64,000 nt of DNA. Origin: Vittaforma corneae ATCC 50505 (taxonomy: Eukaryota; Microsporidia; Nosematidae). This document shows positions 37,844 through 46,806 of the stretch, piece by piece (the first letter of the stretch is position 1; each line of letters begins with the position of its first letter). The DNA is taken from contig NW_006889837.1 of assembly GCF_000231115.1 (NCBI RefSeq), positions 113,271 to 177,270 of the forward strand. Direction: 5' to 3'. Both the position numbers and the translations under genes were made by a program. A model generated the notes under the pieces. The model did not search any database. It saw only the letters and a list, made by a program, of their open reading frames with translations, and was not told where the DNA came from.

Positions 37844-38944
37844 TCATTCATTTTTAAAAAATATATCACTGTAAAGCTCTTGTTCGCCTGGCACGTTTTC
37901 AAAATCAATTTCATTTGCACACTGTGTGACCGTTAAATATGCGTCTTCCTTGATGCTCTTCAATTCCTGCTCAGGGACTTTACCTTTAAGTTCATTCTCA
38001 AGATTTAGTAGACAGTCTAATCCAGCCTCTCTTTCCGAAACATCTTTGGTTATGTAATACTTGGATAAATCTAAAGTGCTATGCCCACACTTTCTGAATG
38101 TATCGACCTGAACAATAATTGGGCCGCATTTCATTGAGTATCCTTTTGAAAACTCAAGAACGCCTTTCAAATTAGATATTTTTGTATCCCTTACCCTAAT
38201 ACCAGGTATTCCATATCCTCTTTTAAAGAAACAGTCATCAACAGTGACATTTTCCAGCGGTGTGTACATTCCATACCGGTTATTTTCAACTATAAAAACA
38301 ATAGGCAAATTGTAAACTTTTGCCATGTTGTATGTCTCATAAACCTGGCCCTGGTTGGTAGCACCATCGCCAAATATACAAAAACATACATTGTCTGTCT
38401 TTGCATTGAGAAAACTCTCCTTGGATTTAGCAACAAAATCATTGTCCTCATTAGTCACTGTCTTATTCATGGCCATGTACTTTAAGGCAAATGCCACTCC
38501 AGCACCCAAAGGGACCTGAGCTCCCACAATTCCATGCCCTCCAAAGAATCTGTCTCCATATAGATGCATAGACCCACCCTTTCCTCTGCAGTTACCCTCA
38601 CCTGTCCCAAGATTTTCACAAATGATCTCTTTCAGATTCACGCCTGCTGCATATGCTGCTCCATGACATCTATAAGATGTTATTAGACAGTCATGGTCAA
38701 TTATGTCCTTTAGGACCGCATACAGTCCTTCTTGCCCTATGGTTAAGTGGCAGAATCCCCTTATATTTGATTTCTTGTATTGTTGTTCAAGATACTCTTC
38801 TACATACCTGATGATAAGCATATCTTTGTACAGTTGGATCATATTATCCTGTTGCAGAGTTAGCCTAGGAGAGAAGCTGTCCAGATTGAATGCCTCAATA
38901 TCTGACACCAGTTTATATTCCATCCCATTTTGGCTATTTTTCAT
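37844..38944 (-). CDS. PDA1: Pyruvate dehydrogenase E1 alpha subunit
   Basis: Thiamine-dependent decarboxylase subunit, 366 residues. Motifs: RGFCHLTIGQEG, the catalytic-loop region SYRCHGAAYAAGV, GKGGSMHLYG, and the TPP/Mg signature GDGATNQGQVYETYNMAKVYNLPIVFIVENN. Microsporidia are known to keep E1 alpha and beta without E2/E3, so the enzyme may serve another role, such as pyruvate:acceptor oxidation. The start at MKNSQNGMEYK follows CCC directly, so there is no mitochondrial presequence. The regulatory phosphorylation loop (YRFHGHSMSDPG) is altered here to RKCGHSTLDLSKYY. Confidence 0.93.
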   Translation of the reverse strand: MKNSQNGMEYKLVSDIEAFNLDSFSPRLTLQQDNMIQLYKDMLIIRYVEEYLEQQYKKSNIRGFCHLTIGQEGLYAVLKDIIDHDCLITSYRCHGAAYAAGVNLKEIICENLGTGEGNCRGKGGSMHLYGDRFFGGHGIVGAQVPLGAGVAFALKYMAMNKTVTNEDNDFVAKSKESFLNAKTDNVCFCIFGDGATNQGQVYETYNMAKVYNLPIVFIVENNRYGMYTPLENVTVDDCFFKRGYGIPGIRVRDTKISNLKGVLEFSKGYSMKCGPIIVQVDTFRKCGHSTLDLSKYYITKDVSEREAGLDCLLNLENELKGKVPEQELKSIKEDAYLTVTQCANEIDFENVPGEQELYSDIFFKNE

Positions 38945-39109
38945 GGGTCTGATCCTTGTTTTTAAAGAATAGATTGACTTCAATCAACAATAAAAACAAT
39001 ACGATATAACTATGGATCAGCATATCGGTTTGTATGAAAATTTGAACTAAACACTAACAACTTTAATGCATGTTTGTTTAACAGACATGTAGGCTTCGAA
39101 ATACATTGA

Positions 39110-39296
39110 TCATCCATCCCTTTTCGTTGTTTTCTTTTGCTGCACTACTCTGTACTCATTTTCAAACTTTTCAACAATACGCTTGTTTATCTCCTTTGTG
39201 ATTTTTTGTGAATTATTTCCCGGATTGGCTAGGATTTTCTTGTATTTTGTTGGTTTCGACTGCACTTTTGATTTTTTTAATTGGTTTTTGAGCCAT
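39110..39296 (-). CDS. Small basic protein, frame broken in an A7 run
   Basis: ATG at 39296 follows a CCCACCC start signal. As read, it gives MAQKPIKKIK and stops after 27 codons. One base less in the AAAAAAA run (39271-39277) opens a 61-residue, very Lys-rich frame to 39110 (..SKPTKYKKILANPG.. to ..QQKKTTKRDG). That product resembles small basic UPF0390-type proteins in its MAQ start, Lys content and C-terminal helix, but the match is weak. A homopolymer sequencing error is the simplest explanation. Confidence 0.45.
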
Positions 39297-39456
39297 AGTC
39301 TGGGTGGGCAAATAAAAATTTATAACCGCACAGCATCCAGTAATGCTAGGATTTATTGATAGGTGGTTGATACAATAAACAGTGTCCTGTATGAATATAA
39401 ATGGGTTTAATGCCACACCTGTAGTGCTATAGTTTTCAAAACGGGATTGCTCTCAT

Positions 39457-39723
39457 TTAGAATCTCGATGGAATCTTTAGAATAGCCGGAAGCGTCTTTT
39501 TATACTCATTAATTTCATTTTTTAGCAATTCTGATAAATTTTCAGCAATAAATATCAACCCAACATCGTTTTTGTTTATAAGAGTGTAGAATGCTTCTTT
39601 TAGTCTTTCAATATCACAATCATGCTCAAAAGTATACACCGTGCCATCCTTTTTATTCAAACCTGCAATTTCAAATCCTTGGGCGGCTTTTTCACTTCCG
39701 ATCAGTGCAATTTTCATATTCAT
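39457..39723 (-). CDS. VMA7: V-type ATPase subunit F
   Basis: Subunit F of the V1 rotor stalk of the vacuolar proton pump. 88 residues versus about 119 in yeast and human. KIALIGSEKAAQGFEIAGL, the NKNDVGLIFIAENLSELLKNEI block and LPAILKIPSR match the family (GDED..GFLLAG, DDIGIILI, IPAVLEIPSK). The protein ends right after IPSR, losing about 25 C-terminal residues. In another frame the DNA continues with an open stretch (DSIEILNES..), so a frameshift is possible. Start at the first ATG; no CCC signal is visible. Confidence 0.85.
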   Translation of the reverse strand: MNMKIALIGSEKAAQGFEIAGLNKKDGTVYTFEHDCDIERLKEAFYTLINKNDVGLIFIAENLSELLKNEINEYKKTLPAILKIPSRF

Positions 39724-39970
39724 CAATCAATATTGACAAAATCAAAAAATACTATGAAAAATAAACAATATGAAACAGATGGCTAACCAAACTATATATG
39801 CACCCTATGATTCCAAAACGGACTTCGGCATCAAATTATTTGCTATTTTCTAACAAAATAATGAAAAAGGAATATTCAAGACCTAGCAGCCAATTCTATA
39901 TCAATCCACAGCATAGCTAAAAGTGGGATTTTACGTTCTTTTATATCTATATTTTCTATGCATTTTTCTA

Positions 39971-39987
39971 AAAATTTTTACTATCCC
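39971..39987 (+). promoter_or_regulatory. AAATTT and CCC start-site signals
   Basis: AAAATTTTT then CTATCCC, three bases before the ATG at 39991. It decides the start of the membrane protein below. Confidence 0.55.
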
Positions 39988-39990
39988 TTC

Positions 39991-40440
39991 ATGGGATACT
40001 TCGAAGGTATTGTTCCTAAATACTTAATACTCTACTCAGTCATAAAGATCCTTGTTGATCTGAATGACTTCAGAAAGGGCATCTTTAAGGACTTTGATAG
40101 AAAGTTTTACTATCTTGAAATAGCTAAGTTTTTTGTAATAGCCTCAAGAATCATGGGAATGAAGTATATTAGGAGAAGAGCACAGTTCAATCTTACAATC
40201 ATGTCTGTTTTTCTCGAGACTGCGCTGTTTTTTTATCAAAGTAGATATTTTAGCCGCTTTAGGCTATATTTGGAAGCTGTATTTGGCTGCACAAGCTTTA
40301 TTTTCCTTATATTCTTCCATCCAAGCTACTGTAAAAGGAATGCAAATAAAAACAAGGATACAAATAAAGACAAGGTGTGCGACAAATGCACAGATAAAGG
40401 TGTGAAGGAGGGTATTCAAAATAAAGAAAAGAGTGAATAA
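39991..40440 (+). CDS. Small multi-pass membrane protein, unknown
   Basis: 149 residues. There are about three to four hydrophobic segments (IVPKYLILYSVIKILV, FFVIASRIMGM, MSVFLETALFFY, LYLEAVFGCTSFIFLIFFHPSY) separated by short basic loops, then a Lys-rich, Cys-containing cytosolic tail of about 35 residues. The overall shape recalls PEX11-like proteins, but microsporidia lack peroxisomes and I see no specific motif. The start is set by the CCC signal; an earlier ATG at 39958 lies upstream of the AAATTT box. Confidence 0.6.
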   Translation: MGYFEGIVPKYLILYSVIKILVDLNDFRKGIFKDFDRKFYYLEIAKFFVIASRIMGMKYIRRRAQFNLTIMSVFLETALFFYQSRYFSRFRLYLEAVFGCTSFIFLIFFHPSYCKRNANKNKDTNKDKVCDKCTDKGVKEGIQNKEKSE

Positions 40441-40702
40441 ACGTTGCATTCCAAAGATTGTAAATATTTAAAATAAGATGGGTTTTAGTAAAATATATAA
40501 ATAGTGGTTCAAGACTCTAACCCAAGGTTGTAAAGCATTAGAGTTTAATTTGGTTTAAATATGGCGCCCCTTAATCTATATCAAGCCAGAAAACATTTAA
40601 TCCAAGAAGCAGATACCGATTCTGGACTACTTTAACGACAAGCTCTTTTCTACTTTACTAACAATACAGCCAGTCAATGTTTCGTATTAGCAAAATTTAA
40701 TT

Positions 40703-40972
40703 TTAGCCATTTACAATCTTTGATATGTGTTTTCCTATCTCATTGATACAGTCGTACTTTTTCAAATTACAAATTACTTCAACCTGCTTATTTTTTATGC
40801 AATTACATTCTTTCATTAGAATATTTTTCAGAAACTCGTTGTAAAGATGTATTTCTGTGTTCGATTGATTCACAAATACAAACAGATGTGTCTGTGTTTC
40901 GAATATTCGTATCACAGTTTCTATTCCATTGAATTTCTCTACAAAATCTACGTAAGCAACTTTGGTTTGCAT
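40703..40972 (-). CDS. Small protein, unknown
   Basis: 89 residues with an alternating beta-strand pattern in the first half (KVAYVDFVEKF.., ETVIRIFETQTHLFVFVNQ) and helices later (LYNEFLKNILMKEC). It might be a small beta-barrel or assembly-chaperone-like protein, but I cannot name it. CCCC lies about seven bases before the ATG, which supports it as a gene. Confidence 0.55.
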   Translation of the reverse strand: MQTKVAYVDFVEKFNGIETVIRIFETQTHLFVFVNQSNTEIHLYNEFLKNILMKECNCIKNKQVEVICNLKKYDCINEIGKHISKIVNG

Positions 40973-41324
40973 ATTTCAGGGGAAACTGCGGCTTAAAACG
41001 CCGAAGATAAAAGGGGTGGACAAATAGAAAATTAGCAAAAGTTAAGTGCTTCAATGCAATGTTGATAAACGAGAACCTGCCTATTTTCAAAATACCTGTA
41101 TCGTACTGTGTGAAAACAATCCGATCGATAGACAGTATTCAAAAAGTATAGTATACTATACTAACTGTGTGTAATTCAAAAGCAAGACGCATAATAAAAA
41201 TAAACAAACATCTATATTTGTAAATGAAATTCTGTCCAAGATTGGCTTCTTCTGCAACCGCAAGCTGTATAGATTGTATTTATTTCATCTTATCAAATAC
41301 AAAAAACCGTGAAAATTTTTAGGC
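40973..41324. other. Divergent intergenic region, nothing recognised
   Basis: About 350 bases between the small protein and BUD20. AAAATTTTT lies just before the BUD20 start. No RNA gene was seen. Confidence 0.5.
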
Positions 41325-41639
41325 ATGGCTCGAAAAGCAACACGAAAACACAAAAAAGGACATAGCAAGAAACAATATGCAAAGAGAGTTTTACAAATTA
41401 GGGGAATGCGACCATTGGATCAGATTCAAGAGAGCATTTCGAGGGGTAAGCTAATCGAAGGAGTTGAGGAGCTTCCAGCCGGAGGAAACTATTCTTGCTT
41501 GAAGTGCGATGTATATTTTAGAGATCAAAATACATTAGAACAGCATTTTAAGACCAAGGCTCACAAGAAAAGAATCAAAGAATTTGGTATCAAGCAGCAC
41601 ACTTCAAAAGATGCGGAAATGGCAGCTGGACTATTTTGA
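41325..41639 (+). CDS. BUD20: BUD20/ZNF593-type zinc finger ribosome export factor
   Basis: Shuttling pre-60S factor needed for export of the large ribosomal subunit. 104 residues. The very basic start RKATRKHKKGHSKKQYAKRVLQIR..PLDQIQ is the family's ribosome-binding tail. A single C2H2 finger follows (YSCLKCDVYFRDQNTLEQHFKTKAHKKRIKEF) with the extended KxHKxR helix of this family. The length is close to that of yeast BUD20 (166) minus its C-terminal tail. Confidence 0.93.
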   Translation: MARKATRKHKKGHSKKQYAKRVLQIRGMRPLDQIQESISRGKLIEGVEELPAGGNYSCLKCDVYFRDQNTLEQHFKTKAHKKRIKEFGIKQHTSKDAEMAAGLF

Positions 41640-41818
41640 GATGTGCATATTTAATCAAAAGCCATGCTTAACAAGGTGTTTAATTAAACTGCTCACAGAC
41701 GACTACAAGTACTTAAAGCCAAAGCATATATCACGAGTTTATTACAGATATGATTCATGCTAACTTGCAAGACAGTCTGATTTCATTTAAAGAACATAAA
41801 CCTTAGCTAATTATACAT

Positions 41819-42352
41819 TTAATCATGTATAATTGATTCTATTTCAGTTACTAGCATCTGATATTCTCTTTCGCACTCTTCGTTCTCATATTCTAAGAGC
41901 TTCAGATTGGCCTTCAGCTCAGCAACTTCATTTTGCATTTTCACAATGCCTTGATCACACTCGCATATTTCCTTTTCAATAAATTTTACAAGCTCCTCCT
42001 TTTTATCAACAATGTTGGATTCAAGAATCTCTTCGATATATTCTCCGTTTTTTATGTCTTTATAGCTCATTCGGCCATCTTTTATATCCTTATCAAGATT
42101 GTTGAGCTTATAATCCAGATTTGTTTGTCTTATTTTTGCCTTAAACACTTCTGTAAATCTTGCCTTTATATCTTGGAACAGCTTGCCTACATCTTCTGGA
42201 GACATCTGCATTGTAGTTTCACTAAAGAACGAGTCTCTGAATGTTGGCGACAGTATTAGAGACTTCACAGCTTGCTCCTCCTTCATTATTTCCTGGACCG
42301 CTCTTTTGAAAATTTCTTTTAGCTTTGAAAGCCTGGCACCATCATGCTGCAT
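41819..42352 (-). CDS. NNF1/PMF1-like kinetochore coiled-coil protein
   Basis: 177 residues. The first half (RLSKLKEIFKRAVQEIMKE..LSPTFRDSFFS..GKLFQDIKARFTEVFKAKI..LDYKLNNLDKDIKDGR) follows the plan of NNF1, a subunit of the Mis12 kinetochore complex: an N-terminal helix, the F-x-x-x-F segment, and a helix ending in L-x-x-L-D-x-x-I-x-x-x-R. The second half is a long coiled coil. The match is by eye only; a generic coiled-coil protein is the alternative. CCC directly precedes the ATG used. Confidence 0.6.
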   Translation of the reverse strand: MQHDGARLSKLKEIFKRAVQEIMKEEQAVKSLILSPTFRDSFFSETTMQMSPEDVGKLFQDIKARFTEVFKAKIRQTNLDYKLNNLDKDIKDGRMSYKDIKNGEYIEEILESNIVDKKEELVKFIEKEICECDQGIVKMQNEVAELKANLKLLEYENEECEREYQMLVTEIESIIHD

Positions 42353-42504
42353 GGGTATCGAAAACAAATGAGCTAAAGAAATGTTAAAGTGTCTGTAGGA
42401 TATTTTTTGTGATGGCAGTGTAGTATTAATGCAGTTTGTGTCCCTATATAACTTTTGCCTCCTATTGACTCCTAATGAGTTAACTTCGTTTGGATTTCCC
42501 CCTA

Positions 42505-44139
42505 ATGGGTGTTGTAAAAAGTATATTCACCACAGTTTCGGGTCTTTATAACAACATAAATCCAATAACTCTGAGTGGTGTAAATGACATCATCGTCATC
42601 AAAGGAGAAGACGGAGAGCTGAAATGTAGTCCCTTTCAGCTTAGGTTTTCAAAGCTTAAGTTTACTACAGCAAGAAACCAGGTGCACATCATTGTAAATG
42701 GAAAACTCACGGAAATCGATATGACAATCACTAGTCAAGGTGATCTGTTTTTTGAACAGGAGATCGTAAAGGATGAATGCGAATATGAGAAGGTTATGGA
42801 TTATCTGCAGTCACCCGAAGTTCAAATCTTGTCAATACTTCAAGATTCATTAGATTTTGTAAAAAAATTAAGCAGCGAAGAACAGAGTTTTTTAAATAGA
42901 TGCAGAGAAAAGAATCTAAGACTAAGGATGTTCTCAAAAAATTTCATGAAGCATGAAGATGGCAGTGTATACAATAACCTTCTCAAACAGTATGCTAGGT
43001 TCAGTAATTTGTTATGTTCTCCAGAAAATTACGAATACTTGTTGAAAAATTACAAAAGACTTTTACAAATAATGGAGAATATCATAAACAAGAACACGCA
43101 AATTCCAAAAATCAGCTTTTCGGTATGCTTAAATGCTAAAATTGAAAAATCATTTGAGAGTGTGTTTGACAGCTTTCTTGTCAAGGACATTGAAAATCCT
43201 GAAAACACAGCTGTAAAGCTTGAGAGTGAATCAGGACACGTGTTCTTCATTTCGTTTACAGCATTTTCAAGAATGTATTTTGAGATATTGCTAAGTAAAA
43301 ATAGAAAGCATCGTCTTGTAGAATTTCTGGAGAAGGAATACAACAAATCTGTTGGATGGAGCTTTTTTAAGTCTAAGAAGACCCTAAAAAGAGATGTGTG
43401 CTTCTCACTGACGCTGAATTCTGATGAACTCAAGTCTTTAAATCTAAATCCTGGGAAAAATGAAGTGGTGTTTAAGATTAGCGGCATTAATAAACAGCTG
43501 GATGCCAGCATTTATTTCTGGAATGCAAATGACAAGATTATTGTTTCGGATGTGGATGGCACCATCACTAAGAGCGATGTAAGAGGTCATTTGTATAATT
43601 TAATGGGAAGAGACTGGACACACTCTGGAATTGCACCATTATACTCCAAAATTGTGAAAAATGGCTATAGAATTATTTACTTAACATCAAGACCATTAGG
43701 CCAGTCGTTTTCAACTAAAAGCTATTTGAAGCAAGTGTCACAGGACGATTGTACCCTGCCTGATGGCCCGGTAATACACAACCCAGAAGGAGTGCTAGAA
43801 GCCATATATAAAGAGGTTATTCTTAAAAGGCCCGAAGAGTTCAAGATTGCCTGTTTGAAGCAGATCAAAAGTTTGTTCAACGGAAGGAATCCGTTTATCG
43901 CTGGATTTGGCAATAGGATTACTGATGTAGTGACATATAAAACCATGGATATACCTGAAAATAAAATATATACCGTAAATGCATTGGGCCACATCCAGGC
44001 AGAGTATTCAAAGGCAACTGTTGGAACATATCACACAATCAATGAGTTTATTGATTCAATATTCCCACCGATTAACATGTCTGATAGAACATTCTTAGAC
44101 CACAGCTATAGTAATTTTAAATGGTGGAAAGCTATGTAG
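42505..44139 (+). CDS. PAH1: Lipin/PAH1 phosphatidate phosphatase
   Basis: Mg-dependent enzyme that converts phosphatidic acid to diacylglycerol for triacylglycerol and phospholipid synthesis, acting on ER and nuclear membranes. 544 residues versus 862 in yeast. The N-terminal lipin domain is clear (GVNDIIVIKGEDGELKCSPFQLRFSK). The catalytic HAD domain starts with IIVSDVDGTITKSDV (DxDxT near residue 350), followed by YLTSRPLGQSF, DGPVIHNPEG and AGFGNRITDVVTYK. The long regulatory middle of fungal and animal lipins is mostly missing. The ATG lies three bases after CCCCC. Confidence 0.95.
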   Translation: MGVVKSIFTTVSGLYNNINPITLSGVNDIIVIKGEDGELKCSPFQLRFSKLKFTTARNQVHIIVNGKLTEIDMTITSQGDLFFEQEIVKDECEYEKVMDYLQSPEVQILSILQDSLDFVKKLSSEEQSFLNRCREKNLRLRMFSKNFMKHEDGSVYNNLLKQYARFSNLLCSPENYEYLLKNYKRLLQIMENIINKNTQIPKISFSVCLNAKIEKSFESVFDSFLVKDIENPENTAVKLESESGHVFFISFTAFSRMYFEILLSKNRKHRLVEFLEKEYNKSVGWSFFKSKKTLKRDVCFSLTLNSDELKSLNLNPGKNEVVFKISGINKQLDASIYFWNANDKIIVSDVDGTITKSDVRGHLYNLMGRDWTHSGIAPLYSKIVKNGYRIIYLTSRPLGQSFSTKSYLKQVSQDDCTLPDGPVIHNPEGVLEAIYKEVILKRPEEFKIACLKQIKSLFNGRNPFIAGFGNRITDVVTYKTMDIPENKIYTVNALGHIQAEYSKATVGTYHTINEFIDSIFPPINMSDRTFLDHSYSNFKWWKAM

Positions 44140-44725
44140 ACGTTATTTGAAACATTTTGTACTGTAGTATTTGTATTTTATATCTGTATAAGTGAAGAGA
44201 CCATACTGGTCTTCTGGGAGTATTTTTATTTCAGCCTCTTTTTGGACTGGGCCATTAAAATTTGCGCGGTTTCAATTAAGATCAACTACAGGTAAAATTT
44301 TAGGGCTGGTGAACAGGCGCATTGCAGAATCGTACATTAAAAAGACAGTGCCTATATACATAATCCGGCAAATTTATTGTTTTAGATTTCGTTTTCAGTG
44401 AAGCCAAGGATGATTTGGAACATCGGTATTGTAGGTATTATGCTAATAAATGTGAAAAATCTTTGATCGATGAACGGTGTATTTAAAGAACATAGCAATA
44501 AACTGGCCATAGTAGGCAGCTTAGATTCGATATATTTACGATAAAAATTGGATTACAATTTGTTATTTACATTAACACAGCAGTATAGTGGATTTTGACT
44601 GTCTCATAATCTACAATCACAAGGACTGCTTTCAGCCAGTGCAGTCTTGATTATTTTGAAGGATGTTTCAGGACTTTGACGTCTTTTATTCTTGATCAAA
44701 TAAATGCACAAGTTTACATAAATAC
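44140..44725. other. Intergenic region with small hairpins
   Basis: About 590 bases. AGACCA-TAC-TGGTCT forms a perfect 6-bp stem at 44198-44212. CAAGGACTGC pairs with GCAGTCTTG at 44620-44649 with one bulge. No tRNA, despite tRNA-like fragments near 44580-44620. A 69-codon open frame here starts with GTG and looks random. Confidence 0.4.
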
Positions 44726-45580
44726 ATGGCAACACTTCTCTATATTCATATTATATTCTGCCAAATTATCAATTTTACCATTCTTTATGAAAAATTCGAC
44801 AAAACATCTTCACCCAAATTAACACAATTCGTGATTTCAAAAATATTAGACGAGTACAATGCTATTTATTCGCCGTTGGGAATAGAAATGAGACTGGATT
44901 CAATCTTATCGTACAATGACTATTCATTACTACCCGAATACAAAGCATTCACTAATCTTGTTGGAAATGATGATGTGAAAAATAAAGCGACTGCACTCGA
45001 AAGCATCGATAATAATCTGATAGTTTTATTTTCGGCTATGAAAAAGGCTGAAAGTAGCAGCGCTAACCGGCTAAGCTTTTGTAAGGGTCGATACTTTGTA
45101 AACCTCAATGATGCTAATGTTTTTGAGGACATTCTCAATTCTTCACTGAGAGCAATTAGGGAATGGATAGGTGCAGTATTAAAGCTTAAGATTCCAGAAT
45201 TCCATGAGCTCGAAAATTTTAAGTTGAAAGATGATGTAAACGATCAGACATTAAATGATGCATTTGAATGCTATGACAAAGGCTTTGATGAGAGCTATGC
45301 CAGAAAAACAAAAACGTCAGTTAGAGATTACCATGTAAGTCGAAGAAATCAGAATGTTAGAATGTTAGATCAAAATAAACGATTTCAACAAATGAGAAAC
45401 AAAGTGCATGTCTCTTCCAGCGGCAAATTTGGAGGTCTGTTTTCAGTCCGAGAGCTACACAAAAGCGCGAATGATAGCAGCAACCATTCCCCTTTAAAAA
45501 CACTTGATACATCAAGTAAAGATGAGAACCTTCCCAAAAGATTTACTTTTCCAAGTGAGTCCACAATCTTAACAGACTAG
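44726..45580 (+). CDS. Secreted protein with metzincin-like layout, unknown
   Basis: 284 residues with an N-terminal signal peptide (LLYIHIIFCQIINF). The domain begins with a strand, then a long helix ending DEYNAIYSPLGIEMRLDSILSYNDYSLL. This recalls the start of reprolysin-type metalloproteases (I-x-x-Y-x-x-L-x-I-x-V-x-L), but no HExxH zinc site is present. Later blocks are NNLIVLFSAMKK and FVNLNDANVFEDILNSSLRAIREWIG. The C-terminal 100 residues are polar and basic. It converges with the next gene, which has the same order of elements. No CCC before the ATG. Confidence 0.6.
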   Translation: MATLLYIHIIFCQIINFTILYEKFDKTSSPKLTQFVISKILDEYNAIYSPLGIEMRLDSILSYNDYSLLPEYKAFTNLVGNDDVKNKATALESIDNNLIVLFSAMKKAESSSANRLSFCKGRYFVNLNDANVFEDILNSSLRAIREWIGAVLKLKIPEFHELENFKLKDDVNDQTLNDAFECYDKGFDESYARKTKTSVRDYHVSRRNQNVRMLDQNKRFQQMRNKVHVSSSGKFGGLFSVRELHKSANDSSNHSPLKTLDTSSKDENLPKRFTFPSESTILTD

Positions 45581-45689
45581 GAAAGGGCAAAGGGGAAAAA
45601 CTCTTGTTAAATTAATATAGAAAATAATAAGTAAAATGCCTTCCGCTTACATTGCGTAGCAGCTTAAGATGATTTGTAAACTTAATTTA

Positions 45690-46349
45690 TTAGCCTCTGG
45701 CATTGAGGAAACATTTACTGCTCAGAATATTATATATTGTGTTGTCATTTATCGTTATAGATGTCTTAAGACCTTCATCGCCCAAGGCACTTTCGGTAAC
45801 GGTGTTGTAATCAGAAGGTGGTGCATTGATTATTTTCAACAGCGCATTTGAGAACGAAGAAAACAGTTGCTGGTAGTTTGCTTCATAAAAAATTGCGATT
45901 CTTTTGGAGCATTCAATGTTTGATGGATAATCTACGATTGGCACGTCTATACCCACACTGTTGAATATTTCATTAAACATTACTGGCGGGCAAGGTAGAA
46001 GAAGAATGTAGTGATGTGTATTGTCAAATCTGTTAACATCATTTAAAAGGTCAAGAATATTTGAAATTGATCCTTCACATATTTGTAGGCCCATTTTCGC
46101 CAAAAATGGATTGTCAACAGGCGTGAATATTTCAAAAGCTATTTCGTATCCGTTACTCTTAGCCATTGTTGAGTTGTTAAAGGCAGACTCCAGAGCAAGC
46201 GCAATAGTCATCAGATCTGTACCGAGTGATGGATGTGTTTGCTCATATGCGTTGAGATACTCTTGGGAAATTAGCACATTTACATTAAATACCTTCCTTT
46301 TGGACTTTAAGAATGCAAATACAGTTAATAAATAAAAAAGAAACATCAT
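45690..46349 (-). CDS. Secreted protein, likely relative of its convergent neighbour
   Basis: 219 residues; signal peptide FLFYLLTVFAFL. The order is strand, helix (SLGTDLMTIALALESAFNNS), EIAFEIFTPVDNPFLAKM, a strand HYILLLPCPP, and RIAIFYEANYQQLFSSFSNALLKIIN. These align in order with blocks of the gene at 44726-45580: IEMRLDSIL, NNLIVLFSA, RYFVNLNDANVFEDILNSSLRAIREWIG. No catalytic motif is visible. It starts with two adjacent Met codons. The two genes are about 110 bases apart, tail to tail. No CCC signal is seen. Confidence 0.6.
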   Translation of the reverse strand: MMFLFYLLTVFAFLKSKRKVFNVNVLISQEYLNAYEQTHPSLGTDLMTIALALESAFNNSTMAKSNGYEIAFEIFTPVDNPFLAKMGLQICEGSISNILDLLNDVNRFDNTHHYILLLPCPPVMFNEIFNSVGIDVPIVDYPSNIECSKRIAIFYEANYQQLFSSFSNALLKIINAPPSDYNTVTESALGDEGLKTSITINDNTIYNILSSKCFLNARG

Positions 46350-46780
46350 TGTCTGTTTGTGCTTTCTTTCTTTTAACTAATGTTGAAACATAAACTAGAA
46401 ACAATAATACAAATGAAGTGTATTGACAGTTAATACCAAGTCTTATATATGCGCAGAATGCAAGAAGAATGTTTTATATATTTTATTTTGGTATGGATTA
46501 CAGTCATTAGGGCTGTTGCAATGCAGATATACTAGTCAGTATCGATAACCTGATATTTTCCATGCGTGATACTTCCATGTGCTTTACAAATATATTAGCT
46601 GTTATTTTTATAGAACGAGGACAAGGGTACATTATACACTGAGATTGCATAGCTTTGTAGGTGAAACCTGGATTTTGTACAATTGACACATGCCCCAATT
46701 ATGGAACCATAAATATATTCTATTTGAATTTGATTGTAGATCTTTTGAAAATTTTATTATGAATTCTGTCAATAGCTTTT
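46350..46780. other. Divergent intergenic region
   Basis: About 430 bases; no RNA gene or repeat recognised. Its right end leads into the AAATTT-CCCC start signal of the RanBP1 gene. Confidence 0.45.
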
Positions 46781-46806
46781 AAAATTTTTCAAAGAGAAAG
46801 AGCCCC
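46781..46806 (+). promoter_or_regulatory. AAATTT and CCCC start-site signals of RanBP1
   Basis: AAAATTTTT at 46781-46789 and CCCC at 46803-46806, directly before the ATG. Confidence 0.55.

Noticed and set aside
39991..40440. PEX11 peroxisomal protein
   Set aside because: Only overall shape is similar; microsporidia lack peroxisomes and no motif was seen.
40561..40635. 24-codon open frame starting ATGGCGCCC
   Set aside because: Too short, the CCC lies after rather than before the ATG, and there is no other support.
44235..44265. Nine-codon minus-strand frame after AAATTT, starting MAQSKK
   Set aside because: Stops at once and no frame continues convincingly.
44575..44650. tRNA-like string (AGTATAGTGGAT and TCTCATAATC)
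   Set aside because: The anticodon stem does not pair and there is no TTCRANN T-loop.
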